Of a stretch of DNA of 64,000 nt, positions 12,643 to 23,307 are shown in pieces. A program made the position numbers and the translations under genes. This DNA comes from Coleophoma eucalyptorum (Eukaryota; Ascomycota; Leotiomycetes; Helotiales; Dermateaceae). The stretch spans positions 682,001 to 746,000 of the forward strand of contig JALRME010000016.1 in NCBI GenBank assembly GCA_026120035.1. The letters run 5' to 3'. The notes beneath the pieces were generated by a model. It did not search any database. It was not told the origin of the DNA and was given only the letters and a program-made list of their open reading frames with translations. Position 1 is the stretch's first letter; every line of letters starts with the position of its first letter.

Positions 12643-13351
12643 AAATTTATGCTTATGTGCTCAGCGACTTTGAAAAGAATACCGGGGGCGGTCTTTGTGG
12701 AGCTATGAGGGGTAAAGTGAATTCAATGAGTTGCAGGATCTATTGCACCATCATTCTTCGTCGATTGTAAACCTCTATATGAAAGTGCAGAGTATTTCTC
12801 TACCGGTAGAATTCCGCAGAGGCTACCTCGAAGGCCACGATTCAACCACGCAAGCAGCAACCAGCCTGTTCGAGTCATCTACTGGAATCGGCTGCATTTC
12901 CATGCACATTGTTATCCATCGTTTGTTCTCGGCGTGCTCGTCAAGTCAGGTAGATGAGAAGAGCAAAGTGGGGCGCAATGGTATGATTCCGAGATCATTG
13001 AGAAGTTGTTTTTGAATCTTGTAACTCGCCAAGAATGCCGAATCGCAGTCAGTAAAATGTAGAAAGCTGGATTCGGTTCCTTTTAAGTCCTATGTCCTCC
13101 TTAAGTCCATTTTATTTACGGGTCGGGGCCGTTCCGTAGCATTTCGGCGGAGATGTTTGGATTTTCGGCTCGGCTATTTAGATTTCGGCCGCCATTTCAT
13201 GACTCGGTATCCTTCGTATTGCTGTCCGATGAATGCTTCGATCAATTGGTTTTGTATTTAATCTGCTGGAAATGACTTGCTTTGTAGCCAGAAACTTGCA
13301 TCGCCATACTTTACCTGTTTGAATTCCAAATCCATTTTGCTTAAATTCACA
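12643..13351. other. Intergenic between the Zn2Cys6 regulator and the reductase
   Basis: About 700 bases. A 94-codon open frame (12731-13015, plus) has no recognisable domain and no matching splice sites, so I leave it out. The region should hold the regulator's 3' end and the reductase promoter. Around 13,120-13,195 several TTTCGGC/TTCGGC words recur. Confidence 0.5.
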
Positions 13352-14687
13352 ATGACAAGAGTACTACTCACTGGTGGCAGTGGCTTCCTGGCCGCACACG
13401 TGCTGGAGATTCTCCTGAGGCGAGGGTAATCTTTCCTGACTGAGCCTTTAGACCCCATCTTACGTATCGATCTTTAACTCATACTTGGCAGTCATTCAGT
13501 CGTCACAACAGTGCGAAGCCAAAGCAAGGCCGACAAGATCAAAAAGGCATTTCCTGGATATCAAATTGACTTTGCCATTGTCGAGGACATTGCCCAACCG
13601 AACGCCTTTGACAATGCAGTTATTTCTGACCCGCCATTTGAGGCTGTCATTCACACTGCTAGCCCTTTTCATTACAACGTGAAAGATATTCAGAAGGTAG
13701 AATCCAGTCTACCCGCAATGAAGAAACGGCTAACGGATTTCAAGGACTTGCTTGACCCTGCCATGAATGGCACGTTGGGTATATTGACAGCAATTAAGAA
13801 ATCAGCACCGACTGTCAAGACGGTCGTGCTGACTTCCTCATTTGCTGCTGTTCATAACTTTTCTAAAGGCGCGTGGCCCGAGCACACCTACACCGAAGAG
13901 GAGTGGAATCCAATGACAGTTGAGGATGCATTGTCGAACCCTGCTCGTGGATATACTGGTAAGCTGCACCACCTTCCAACGACCCACTGGACATCCCATG
14001 ATGTGCTTCCAATGCACATTTTAATACTCCAATATGAGCTGAGGGCTGATAATTCCTATACAGGCAGCAAAGCTCTTGCTGAAAAGGCTGCGTGGGATTT
14101 CATGCAAAAAGAAAAGCCATCCTTCACCCTTTCAACCATCTTGCCAACCTTGGTATTTGGTCCTATCGTAAGTCTCACACTCGCTTTCCAATAAAGCATC
14201 TGCTAAGGACCTAGTTCCCTGGACTGCACTCTCTGGAGAGCATGAACACCTCAAATTCCCTCATGTATGGCTTCACCAAGGGAATGGCCAAAGAGAAGAT
14301 TCCAGACTTCGGGTTCGTGTTCTCCACTTCTGCCTCTTTCCCCACAATCTAGCTTACACAGGGAATAGTGGTTACTGCTTCGTTGACGTGCGTGAAGCAG
14401 CCCTCGGCCACATCCAAGCCATGGAGCTGCCAGCAGCAGCCAACCAGAGATTCTTGTTGGCTACAGGCCAGTATAACAACCGGTTGATTGTCAAAATTAT
14501 GCGCGAAAAGTTCCCAGAATATCATGGTGTCTTACCTGACCTCGCCACGGTCGAGGGCGGAAACTTCCCTGAGGGCGGGACTTTCCAGATCGGAAACTCG
14601 AAGAGTAAGGAGGTTTTGGGAATTCAATATAGATCTTTGGAAGACACTGTTTTCGATACTGTCAAGTCGTTTCAGAATGCGTCTTGA
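13352..14687 (+). CDS. NAD(P)-dependent extended short-chain reductase (dihydroflavonol/ketone reductase-like)
   Basis: Soluble oxidoreductase of the extended SDR family (dihydroflavonol 4-reductase, Gre2-like); the natural substrate cannot be told. Five exons, 13352-13425, 13492-13958, 14064-14167, 14215-14312 and 14369-14687, give 353 residues. Exon 1 carries the cofactor-binding motif TGGSGFLAAHV. Further motifs are VIHTASPFHYNV, VVLTSSFAAVHN, and the catalytic Y-T-G-S-K (YxxxK), created by splicing exon 2 to exon 3. Exon 4 gives SLESMNTSNSLMYGF, and exon 5 gives YCFVDVREAALGHIQA. The last acceptor is the TAG at 14366-14368; the more obvious CAG at 14359-14361 would shift the frame. All key residues are present, so the gene looks intact. 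Confidence 0.88.
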
Positions 14688-15064
14688 AGCTTGACCTACT
14701 TGGAAGCAAAGATGGTAGCCGTCGATGAAGGCAGAGGTTTTGATAGAAATACCCCCTGCTAGGGTACGGCATCACCGAGGATTGGGTCTCGATCCCCTAG
14801 CCTCTTGCAATGGTCAACTTGCACGGTGCATAAGCACCAAATCACTGCACCTGAACACCTACCTAGCTTCGAAAATAAGACAACAAAAGAAATTCACTAG
14901 AACCCAACATGTGTTCATCACTTAATGATGATGTGTGGCATTTCCTCATTCCCCCAGTGAAAATGAAGCCAGAATACTATTTCAAATCCTCACTTTCTTC
15001 GGATGGGCTTAATAGCTCGTGAAGATGACCCATTCGCCTTCTCAGTGATATAGACCCCGCTCGT
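14688..15064. other. Convergent 3' intergenic region
   Basis: About 380 bases between the 3' ends of the reductase (plus) and the DNA methyltransferase (minus). No gene or RNA recognised; it should hold both polyadenylation regions. Confidence 0.5.
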
Positions 15065-18000
15065 CTATTCTAAATCTTCATCTTCACTTTCTGGAAGCAA
15101 ACAGACTATTGTAAACTTCTTAGCCGTTGTCTGCGACTGGGGAGCTTGCCTCTCGGATATCTGAACCACTTGCGCTGCTGTCTTCTGTAGCATTGGCGGG
15201 TGTGAAGACATTTCTACCATAGGCTCATCCTTCCCATCTCCATTGCTTTCATCTAGGTCGGAAACTGAAATATTGCTGGTCTTTTGCTTGACAACTACCT
15301 CCAGCTTCTTGGTGACTAAAGATGCATCGAGTAGTCGATAAGGAGCAGCTTTTACGACAGCTTGCGTTGAAGGTAAGACCACCACCGGCCGAGAACGTGC
15401 GATACTACTCTGTCTTTTAAGTTTAATTGTTTTGTTAGACGAAAATATAGGTGCCTGTGTAGTTAGAGCACTCAAAGGTCTCTTGCTACCGGTGATCCAC
15501 AAATTGACACTCGATGCTCTCGTGGAGGATACAATTTCGTCCCGGCTTGAAGAATTGGATACTGCTAACCCTCTAGAGTATTGTATCTCTGAATTGGAAA
15601 GTTCTGAATCATCCGAAGAGCTTGCTAGGTCTATTACGGAGGTTTCTGATCCATCAAAAGGACTCGGCTGGACATTGGTAACAGATGCTAACCCATCGAG
15701 GCTGGCTAATTTGAATGGGCGAGATCTGGCAGTTCTTGGTTCATGAGAAGCTCGTTTGTGGCCCAATGGCACCGTAATGCGAGTTAATCTCGGTATCTGG
15801 TTCTCAGAAGGGTTCTTTAACCAGGCCGCACGTAAAGTCAGCCCAAAGGCAAGTGCTACTGTACGAGCAACACTATTTCCAACGATTTTCCATTGCTCGA
15901 CCCGATTCCCTATAATCACTTCTTCATCAGGAAAGCTTTGGGCACGCCGAGCTTCCAGAATACTGATGTATCGATTCTGGTCCCAGTGAATGCAGGTACC
16001 CATACGTGCATCTTCTGCTGAAGCGCGGACGACAATTGTGTTAAAAAGGGCATCTGGATGTACTCTACCCCATGCCCTAGATCCCGCTGAGACACATGCT
16101 CGCAATTTGCCCTTTCTATCCAACTTAGGAAATAGATCTCTTTCCCCCTTGGTCATGATGCGCCTGGGGTCCTTCCAAGTTTTTAGAAAGTTCATACCGC
16201 GAGGATATTTTGGAATACAAGCAATTCGTGCTTGCTCCCGCTCTTTGATAACCTGACTGACTATATGGTCCGGTTGTGAAATACAATGTAATGTTCGAGC
16301 GTCGCCAATATTTGGCAGATCTTGCGTTGCTTGGCGTGCAGATATGAATTCAAAGGCCGTTGGGCCAAATTTACGATACCCAAAAGATTCTCCGTTAGCT
16401 TTCAAGCCAACCCCCACATCTCTTATATGGTTCGGATGGGAATGAGACAGAGCTGGATGTTGCATAGGTTCATAACCCGGGGCAGTAAAAGAAACGAAAA
16501 GCCGGGAGCGGGTCTGCGGACTGCCACAGCTCCATGAATCAACAACAAAGACTTGAACCTGATATCCCATTCCAACAAGTGCGCAAAGAAGCTGAGAGAG
16601 CACATCCTCATCTCGCCCTTTTCGTTTCTTACCCATGTTCATAACGTTCTCTAGCACTCCGTACTTTGGCCTGTAGAAGTCCACGTACGCAGCTACTGAT
16701 GCCACAAGAGATTGATTCTTTAATCCCTTTTGACTATCCCTGTCGCCGTTGAGTATACTGAAGCCTTGGCACGGGCTGCCTGCTGAGATGAAGTCAACAT
16801 TGCCCGGCAACGGCATAGTCTTATGTCCATGGAGGGCCTTCAGGAGGAAATCATCAACAGAACCGGAGTAAAGCTCAGTACTGGTGGGACTTTTCAGGTT
16901 GGCGTAGTATGTATGTATCGCATGCTCGGCAAGGTCAATAGCCCATTTGTGATGAACAGCACCTCCCTCCTCGAGACCACGTCCAAAGTTTCCGCCACCA
17001 CAGAACATATCTAAACCACTAAGCAATTCTCGTTTTAGAGGAATCTTCGGATCAAAGCCTTGGATCAGAGATGATGGAATGTTGACATGAATAGGCTCGA
17101 GGGGCTGGTCATCATCCTGACCAAGGAGTCTAGATGTGATATAAAAGGCATTGCCGGTTCCATTTCTACAGTAAGGGACTGGTATGAGCTTTCTCTCGAC
17201 CTCTTTTTGGCTATAAAAGCGAACGAGACAGTCCGCTATGATTGCGTTCGCTGGAATTCTATCTACAATGCTCGTGTAGACCAATTCGTTTGGCGCATAC
17301 GAAGAAGAAACTATTAGTTCAGCTCTCCTTAGAAGACGCCTTACAACTACAAATGATTCATGCTCTCTTATGTCCATGTTCACAACTTCGTAGGGCTCCA
17401 ATAGGTGCTTGGACTGCCGCTGCGGGACATTTTTCATCTCAACCAGAACAGTCATCCCAGGTTTATAGGCTTCAGTTGCCATCTTTGGTTGATGTCTTCT
17501 TTCAGGCTTCAAGTGTTTGCAAGTCTTGTGTTCATGTTGTAGAGTTACGAATTGCTCGCCCTCGATGTAGGTTTGACGAATAAAGAAATCTGCAGTGGAT
17601 GTAGGAGACCCATTCCAGTCCACCATAACGATACCAAGAACACGTTCCTCATCTTCTCTTGAATGTTGACAAGTGCAATGGTCGGAGAGGAACAGTTCGT
17701 TTGGAAATGGGTATTTCATTTTGGCACAAATTGTATCCGAGGCTTTGTAGAGCCATATACCGTCGAACGTCCGAAGGCTTTTGCTTGAGATATGTACCGC
17801 TTGTACCAAAAGGTACCAACACTCGTCTGCCGCTTTCCATTTCGAGACCTCGTTTTTCCAAACAGATCCGTTTCCATCCACCGCCACGCTGATGACTGAG
17901 CCTGGTTTGATTGAGCGAATCATCTTGCTCCGAGCTAGAAGTTTCTCCGTCTTGTTTTTTAAGCAGTGGGAACCTTGTTGCCGGTTTGTTGCTTTCTGCG

Positions 18001-19351
18001 CTGTGTCATCCTGTTCACCTAAGAGTTCCTCTTCAATAGCTAAATGAAGTGTCTGTCCTTGTAAATTATGTCGAACTTCAGCTTCAACCGTTGGAACAAC
18101 TTTCCTCAGATGCTCTGCAAACTTCATGTGGGCGAAACATTCGTATACATAAGGTGTAACTACCGTCTTTTCCTCTCTTATCGGATGTCGTTTTATGAAT
18201 GTCTTATCTAAGACCTCGGCCCATATCGACTCTTTACGCAATCTCGCATCGATTCCGATAGCCTCTTTGAATAAAAAGGCAATATTTTGATTCACTGCAC
18301 ACCTGAAGTCGTTTCCAGAATGCTGTGCATACCAAGCACGGAAATCAGCAGAGCCTTTATGTGTCTCCCACGCCCATTTCGAGAATTTGGCACGGAAATC
18401 ATGTATCGATGTGCGCTCCTGAGTTGAGTCTTTGCTCCTGCAAAAGTCGACGAAGTGTTTGGCAAAATCTGCTAGCCAAAGAAACGAGGTATGGAATCGG
18501 GCGTATTCTGACGAGGGAGCTTTCAAATGGTAGTAGATATTAGACTCGGTATTATGAGTGGATTGTATCCAAATCTGGTTGTCTACGGAGGCATGTTTTG
18601 GCTCATAGTTACCGATGGAGCAGATACTAAATGGGACGCCTTGTACATAACGTCGCTCATCGCCAACGCTCAAAACTCCGTCAAAGAGGAAGAACGAATT
18701 GCCGTTTTGGGTTGCCAGCTGGTTAAGAGATCGAAATTCGAAGGGATGATGTACATTGCTTCCTGGCAGGTAGACAGAAAATTCATTCAGCTCGAATTCG
18801 ATAAAATCATCATATTCACTAGCTTCATGTATTGAGTTCAGTACCTCTGCCTTTTCGTGCGCTTCTAGCAGGACTTGGACTGCCGACTGCTCCGTGTGGA
18901 ATGGTAACGGGGGAATCCATGCCTGGAAAGACCCTGTCGTTTCTTTAAAGATATAATTATAGCGTGACCTCGGGTAGATCAGGCCAGGCGCTTCAAGAGA
19001 AACTTCTGGGGCTGTGTTCGTGCTACCAATATTTGCGAAATCTTCATCCCCTTCATCTTCTCCATCAAATGATACTTCCCCTGAGGGAAACTGGGAGCTC
19101 GATGTGGCCCGTGACTGCACAATAGGATATGCACCTCCGCCGCTCGAGTATGTGCTTGCTGACGTATTGTGTGACTGAGACGATTCGCTAGAAGATCTCC
19201 CACACTGCTGGCTTCCTGCATCATTGAGATTATCAGTGATATTGGAGAATGGCGCATCTCTTGGCGGCTGATCTACAAAGTGTTAGGCAAACCGCAAGTG
19301 AAGGCATTAGGCTTTGTACAACCTACCAGGCCAGTATATAGCCGGAGGCAT
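15065..19351 (-). CDS. dim-2: DNA (cytosine-5)-methyltransferase, DIM-2 type
   Basis: Nuclear enzyme that methylates cytosine in heterochromatin and repeats; in Neurospora DIM-2 performs all vegetative methylation, recruited through HP1. Two exons: a 25-nt first exon (19351-19327, MPPAIYWP) and 19272-15065, giving 1,410 residues. Between about 450 and 600 is a BAH-like region (IKPGSVISVAVDGNG). The catalytic domain covers roughly 780-1190: motif I GLDMFCGGGNFGRGLEEGG, catalytic motif IV GSPCQGFS, motif VI LENV, motif VIII SPQTRSRLFV, motif X GNSVA. All key residues are present. About 200 Ser-rich residues follow, ending in an acidic tail (LPESEDEDLE). DIM-2 is preferred over RID/Masc1 because of the BAH region, the DNMT1-like motifs and the size. 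Confidence 0.93.
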
Positions 19352-20953
19352 AATGCGCGTAAACTCGTGCACACTCCACCCTCAAGAATCGGGCGAGGAA
19401 GAGGAAGAGGAAGTGGAAGAGTAAGTAGAAGTAGGAGTGAATTTTGACGCGAGCCAGATATTGCGAGATATGATGAAAGTGAAGACTGGGGAGAGATGGT
19501 AGTATATCATATGCAATTGGGTCATGGTAGGATACATCCCCTCGACCTCCCAATCTTCCAGCTTACCACCCCTTTGCAAACGCCAACTCATGCTCAAGTT
19601 TTGAGTGAGGCAGGTGAAAAAGCGCGATCTGAGGTGGTACAAGGAATGGAAAGAGCAGCTACCATCCTTGTTGGCAGCATGCGACTAACCCCACGTTTCC
19701 TGACCGCTTCCCTTCTTGGTATGAAGCTGGTGCCGGCATTTCTAACAATTGGTTTCAATGAGGAATTCAATAATTTCTACGTCGCATATCTATCAATGAA
19801 GAATGCTAGAGTCTCAATTGCCTACTTGATCTCAGATATTGACTAATGAGTTGGATTCGTTTTTAAGCCTCAATGAACGGATACAGCAACTTGTTTGCTC
19901 GCTTAATGTTTACTGTTATTACGCGCATTTTCTCTCTCCAATCTTGTAGCCCAGATATCATGTTTTCAAAAGTACAAAGTACAGTCAAAGTACAGTCAAT
20001 GCCATTGCTATTGGCACACTTAAAACTGTACGATGGTTAATATCAGCTGATTAAGTATAGAAAGCATGGGTAGTCCACCCCAAAAATACAAATGTTTGGG
20101 TTGTCGAGTTGTCAAGCGCTTAACGAATCCTAACATGGGTTATACACCTATACTGCTGGCAGGCCTGCAACACGTGGGGGGGAGAGGGGGGATGGAAATG
20201 TACCGCTTTTGCAAGCCGATCTCTTTCGACTTATCCTAGGGTAAGGTAACACTTCAATCTATGAAAAAACGGTCCTAATAAGGTAGCTTGTAACAGAATC
20301 CCGTGTGGAGCTCCTACGAATTTGATGGATATCAGCAGTAATTAATACAATTATCCTGTTGCGAGACTGTTAACAACAGCCATTGCTTTTGGTGATCACA
20401 GATAACAGACTACTTTGTGCACGTAATAATTGCAGCGATGGTTGTTGGATAACGCATCTGAGGTCTGCTTAGTGGGTTGTTACAAAGGAAGTACCAAAGC
20501 CCGCCTGACCGACAAATGGCGCTTAGTCAACATCACGTGATACACATAATTTATATTTTCTGCAACCTAATCAATCGGCATCTTCCTTAATATTGTGCAC
20601 TAGCAATCAAATTGTTCGTTGTCGAAAACCTAGTTTCTGGGGATTTCAGAATTGACTGATTATTCGTACTTATAGACAATGCGATCTCCTTGTGGAAGCT
20701 GCTGTCGCCTGCCCCGCTTTCAAGCCCATAAATTGGGACATCACGATACTCACCGACCAACACTGCGATAACATCTGTACAGCGAGACAATTGCTCACAA
20801 AGCTCAGCCATCGGGCAGGGACCAGCTAGCAGCTTCTTCTGTATCATATCGCAGAGATATATTCTCTCTTTGCGACAGCCTCCAGCTGTCTTATCTCTTA
20901 TGCCTTCCATGAATGCGCGCGCAGAGCGTTTCTCGACCACGGCACAAGCTAAA
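19352..20953. other. Divergent intergenic region between dim-2 and a hypothetical gene
   Basis: 1.6 kb with no supported gene. It holds a short direct repeat (AAGTACAGTCA twice, 19977-19999) and a patch with G runs near 20,178-20,192. Open frames at 19496-19846 (plus) and 20587-20991 (minus) have no recognised domain; the second overlaps the start of the next gene by 38 bases. If the alternative upstream ATG at 20870 is used, the next gene extends into this stretch. Confidence 0.5.
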
Positions 20954-22722
20954 ATGGACGGCACTACTGGTATCGTGGAAACCGAGGCCATGTATTGGCA
21001 TCCCTGGAATGCAAAGCCTGTCTCCGAGAAACCTCTGTGGTCTGGTACATTTCAGCCTCATCCACAGTTTGTATTGCCTCCCAAGAAGAACTCGGCCCTT
21101 GTAATCAAGAGAAAGATGAGTGACGGACAAATGCAAGAGGTCGTGGTACCAAAGCCTGCTCCAGTCCAAAAACCTCCTTTTGGCGGTGGGGATGCTGGCC
21201 AGAGCCAAAGTCCTACCCATAGCGACGTTTTGGTTGAAACACCAGAAGTCAAACGTGCACCACCCACACAGATTGCACCAGCTCAACGTCAGCAATCGAT
21301 AGAAGATGCCGAGCAAATAAAGCGGAAATTTATGGACACTGTATGGGAAAAACGCAATGCAAATCCATCGGTTCTCGGGCCGCCAGGAGATGGTGAAACG
21401 ACCATCATTGCTGCTACTGCCTCTGTGCAGGACCTAGCCAGTCAGCCGCTCAATAGCGCAATGCCAGCAAACTCACCAGCTGTTAGAGAGCCGTCATATT
21501 TCAAGGCTCCAAGTCATAAAGTGACTGATCTAAAAGAGATGGAATTTCTGGCCACGCTGAGATCGCTGCCAGTCCAATCCGTGAGTATTTTTTTAGTATA
21601 AGAAAAGATAAACTTACAAGCACAATGATTAACGATCCATAGAATGAACGCCATGCCGTAATCCAGTCGGCCTTAATTGACCCAAATACGAGCTCGGTGA
21701 TCAAAAAGCATGCTCAAGTGGCATCCAAGCCGGGAAAGAATATTGCGATAGGTCCAAGGGTAAGCAAAAATTCAAACCACCTGTACACGCTAACAGTATT
21801 ACAGCAGCTTCAAGCCAAAAATGAAGTATCAATAGATAAATTAGTAAACAGATGGACGAAAAGAGCTGCAGGCCCAGCAACCAGAGGCGACAATGCTAGA
21901 TCTAAGGAAGCAGCTCTAGAGTCAAACAGAGCTGAGCCGAGAAGGGCAGCAGTAGCTACGAAGAGAGCTGTGCCAAACAAGAAGTACTGCAATCATTAGC
22001 TATGGCGATATCTTACACTAACACTTCTCAGACCTTTGGTTGATGACTCTTTTACCACACGTGCTCAAGTCGTAAATGTGGATGGTGTCTACTATGACAT
22101 CGAGACACTCAAATCAACTGGGCTACAAGACCATGCACTTGCAAAAGAGTTCCTTGAAAACCAAAGCAAGAAGCCCGCTCCGACTAAAAACCGAAATGAG
22201 CAATCAAGACAAAGTCCTCCGGCTTCCTTTAACAAGCCGATGTTACAATCGCCAGCAAAACCAAGAAGAAAAGCTGCATCACCCAAGAGTAGGCCCACAA
22301 ACCAAAAATTTGAACAGCAGCCAACGACGCCAGGAACTCCTGTTGTAAAGCCTTCCATCGTTCAAAAGAAGCAGGCCAAATCGGCTCATCCTGTTACCCA
22401 GAGCACCACTGCCGAACAAACCACATCTCCACTAGTCGTCATTATGCAGTCTTCTGTCCATGCGGCGAACACAGAGCCCTCAGAAATTGGACGACACAAC
22501 GCTACCACTGACGCCGGCTCCGATCTTGGAGGAAAATCCAAGAAGCTCGTGGACGATCATCCAAGTCCCATTGCTATAACGCAACAAAGTCCTCCTATAG
22601 CATACGAGCACATCAATGAGACAATTAGCCAAGAGGAAGTGACAGGCAAAGTACCAAACAGCGTCAACGCCGAGGATGATAGCGACAGTGATAACGATGA
22701 CGGCGGAGTTCAACTTTTTTGA
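20954..22722 (+). CDS. Hypothetical, largely disordered protein
   Basis: I do not recognise this family. Four exons, 20954-21580, 21643-21759, 21805-21983 and 22032-22722, join in frame to 537 residues. The ATG at 20954 (AAAATGG context) is preferred; an in-frame ATG at 20870 would add 28 residues. The only compact-looking segments are the N terminus (EAMYWHPWNAKPVSEKPLWS), a stretch near the exon 1/2 joint (LKEMEFLATLRSLPVQS, then NERHAVIQSALIDPNTSSVI), and exon 4 (VDGVYYDIETLKSTGLQDHA). The rest is rich in Pro, Ser, Lys and Gln, and the C terminus is acidic (EDDSDSDNDDGG). This suggests a scaffold or chromatin-associated protein, which is a guess. Exon 3 begins at a tandem CAGCAG acceptor. 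Confidence 0.68.
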
Positions 22723-23307
22723 ATGTCTCAGCATATGGTTGGAAAAACACAAAACTATACACCTTGGAGCTGAATGGGTCAGGAGATATAACCACCATGC
22801 TAGACCCAGTGTCCAAGGTCGAAAAACTCGTCATGGAACAACCTACAGCTCACAGCTTATCGTCGGCGTCGATTGTTCGTTTCTCTTCATTCGGGACTCA
22901 GAATATGGGACTCAGTCCAGACTCGAGCTTTTGATTTAGTCCCCTGAGGCTTTTTTCATGGATCAAACTTTGTGGGCAGATTGTGGTCTTCGATTTTAAC
23001 TCCAATTTGTTTAGGATCAATAATTGGAAGCAGCACTTGTTTTATATTGAGGTCTGGAACAAGAGGCTTGGGAATGCACGGATGGCTTGATTAACATCTA
23101 TTTCAACACAAGGAGTGGTGGCAAACCATTTGGCAACATCTCAGAGGGCTGTTAACTCACTACAACTTTGTATGTAAGCAGATCGATCTCATAGCATAGG
23201 AGCTTGTATTGTATTAGAATGGAATCATCACATATTTATAAACCAGTATCGTTTATTCATAACCTTTCATAGGCCTTCCTACAAAGTAGCTGTCTATCAA
23301 GAATGAA
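22723..23307. other. Convergent 3' intergenic region
   Basis: 585 bases between the ends of the hypothetical gene (plus) and SKI3 (minus). Open frames at 22676-22939 run out of the 3' end of the upstream gene and show no features. Nothing else recognised. Confidence 0.5.

Noticed and set aside
12731..13015. 94-codon plus-strand frame after the Zn2Cys6 regulator
   Set aside because: No domain and no splice link to either neighbour.
19977..19999. Short AAGTACAGTCA repeat considered as a transposon end
   Set aside because: No terminal inverted repeats, target duplication or transposase remnants nearby.
20587..20991. 134-codon minus-strand open frame
   Set aside because: No recognised domain or splice sites, and it overlaps the start of the better supported plus-strand gene. 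It could still be real; transcript data would decide.
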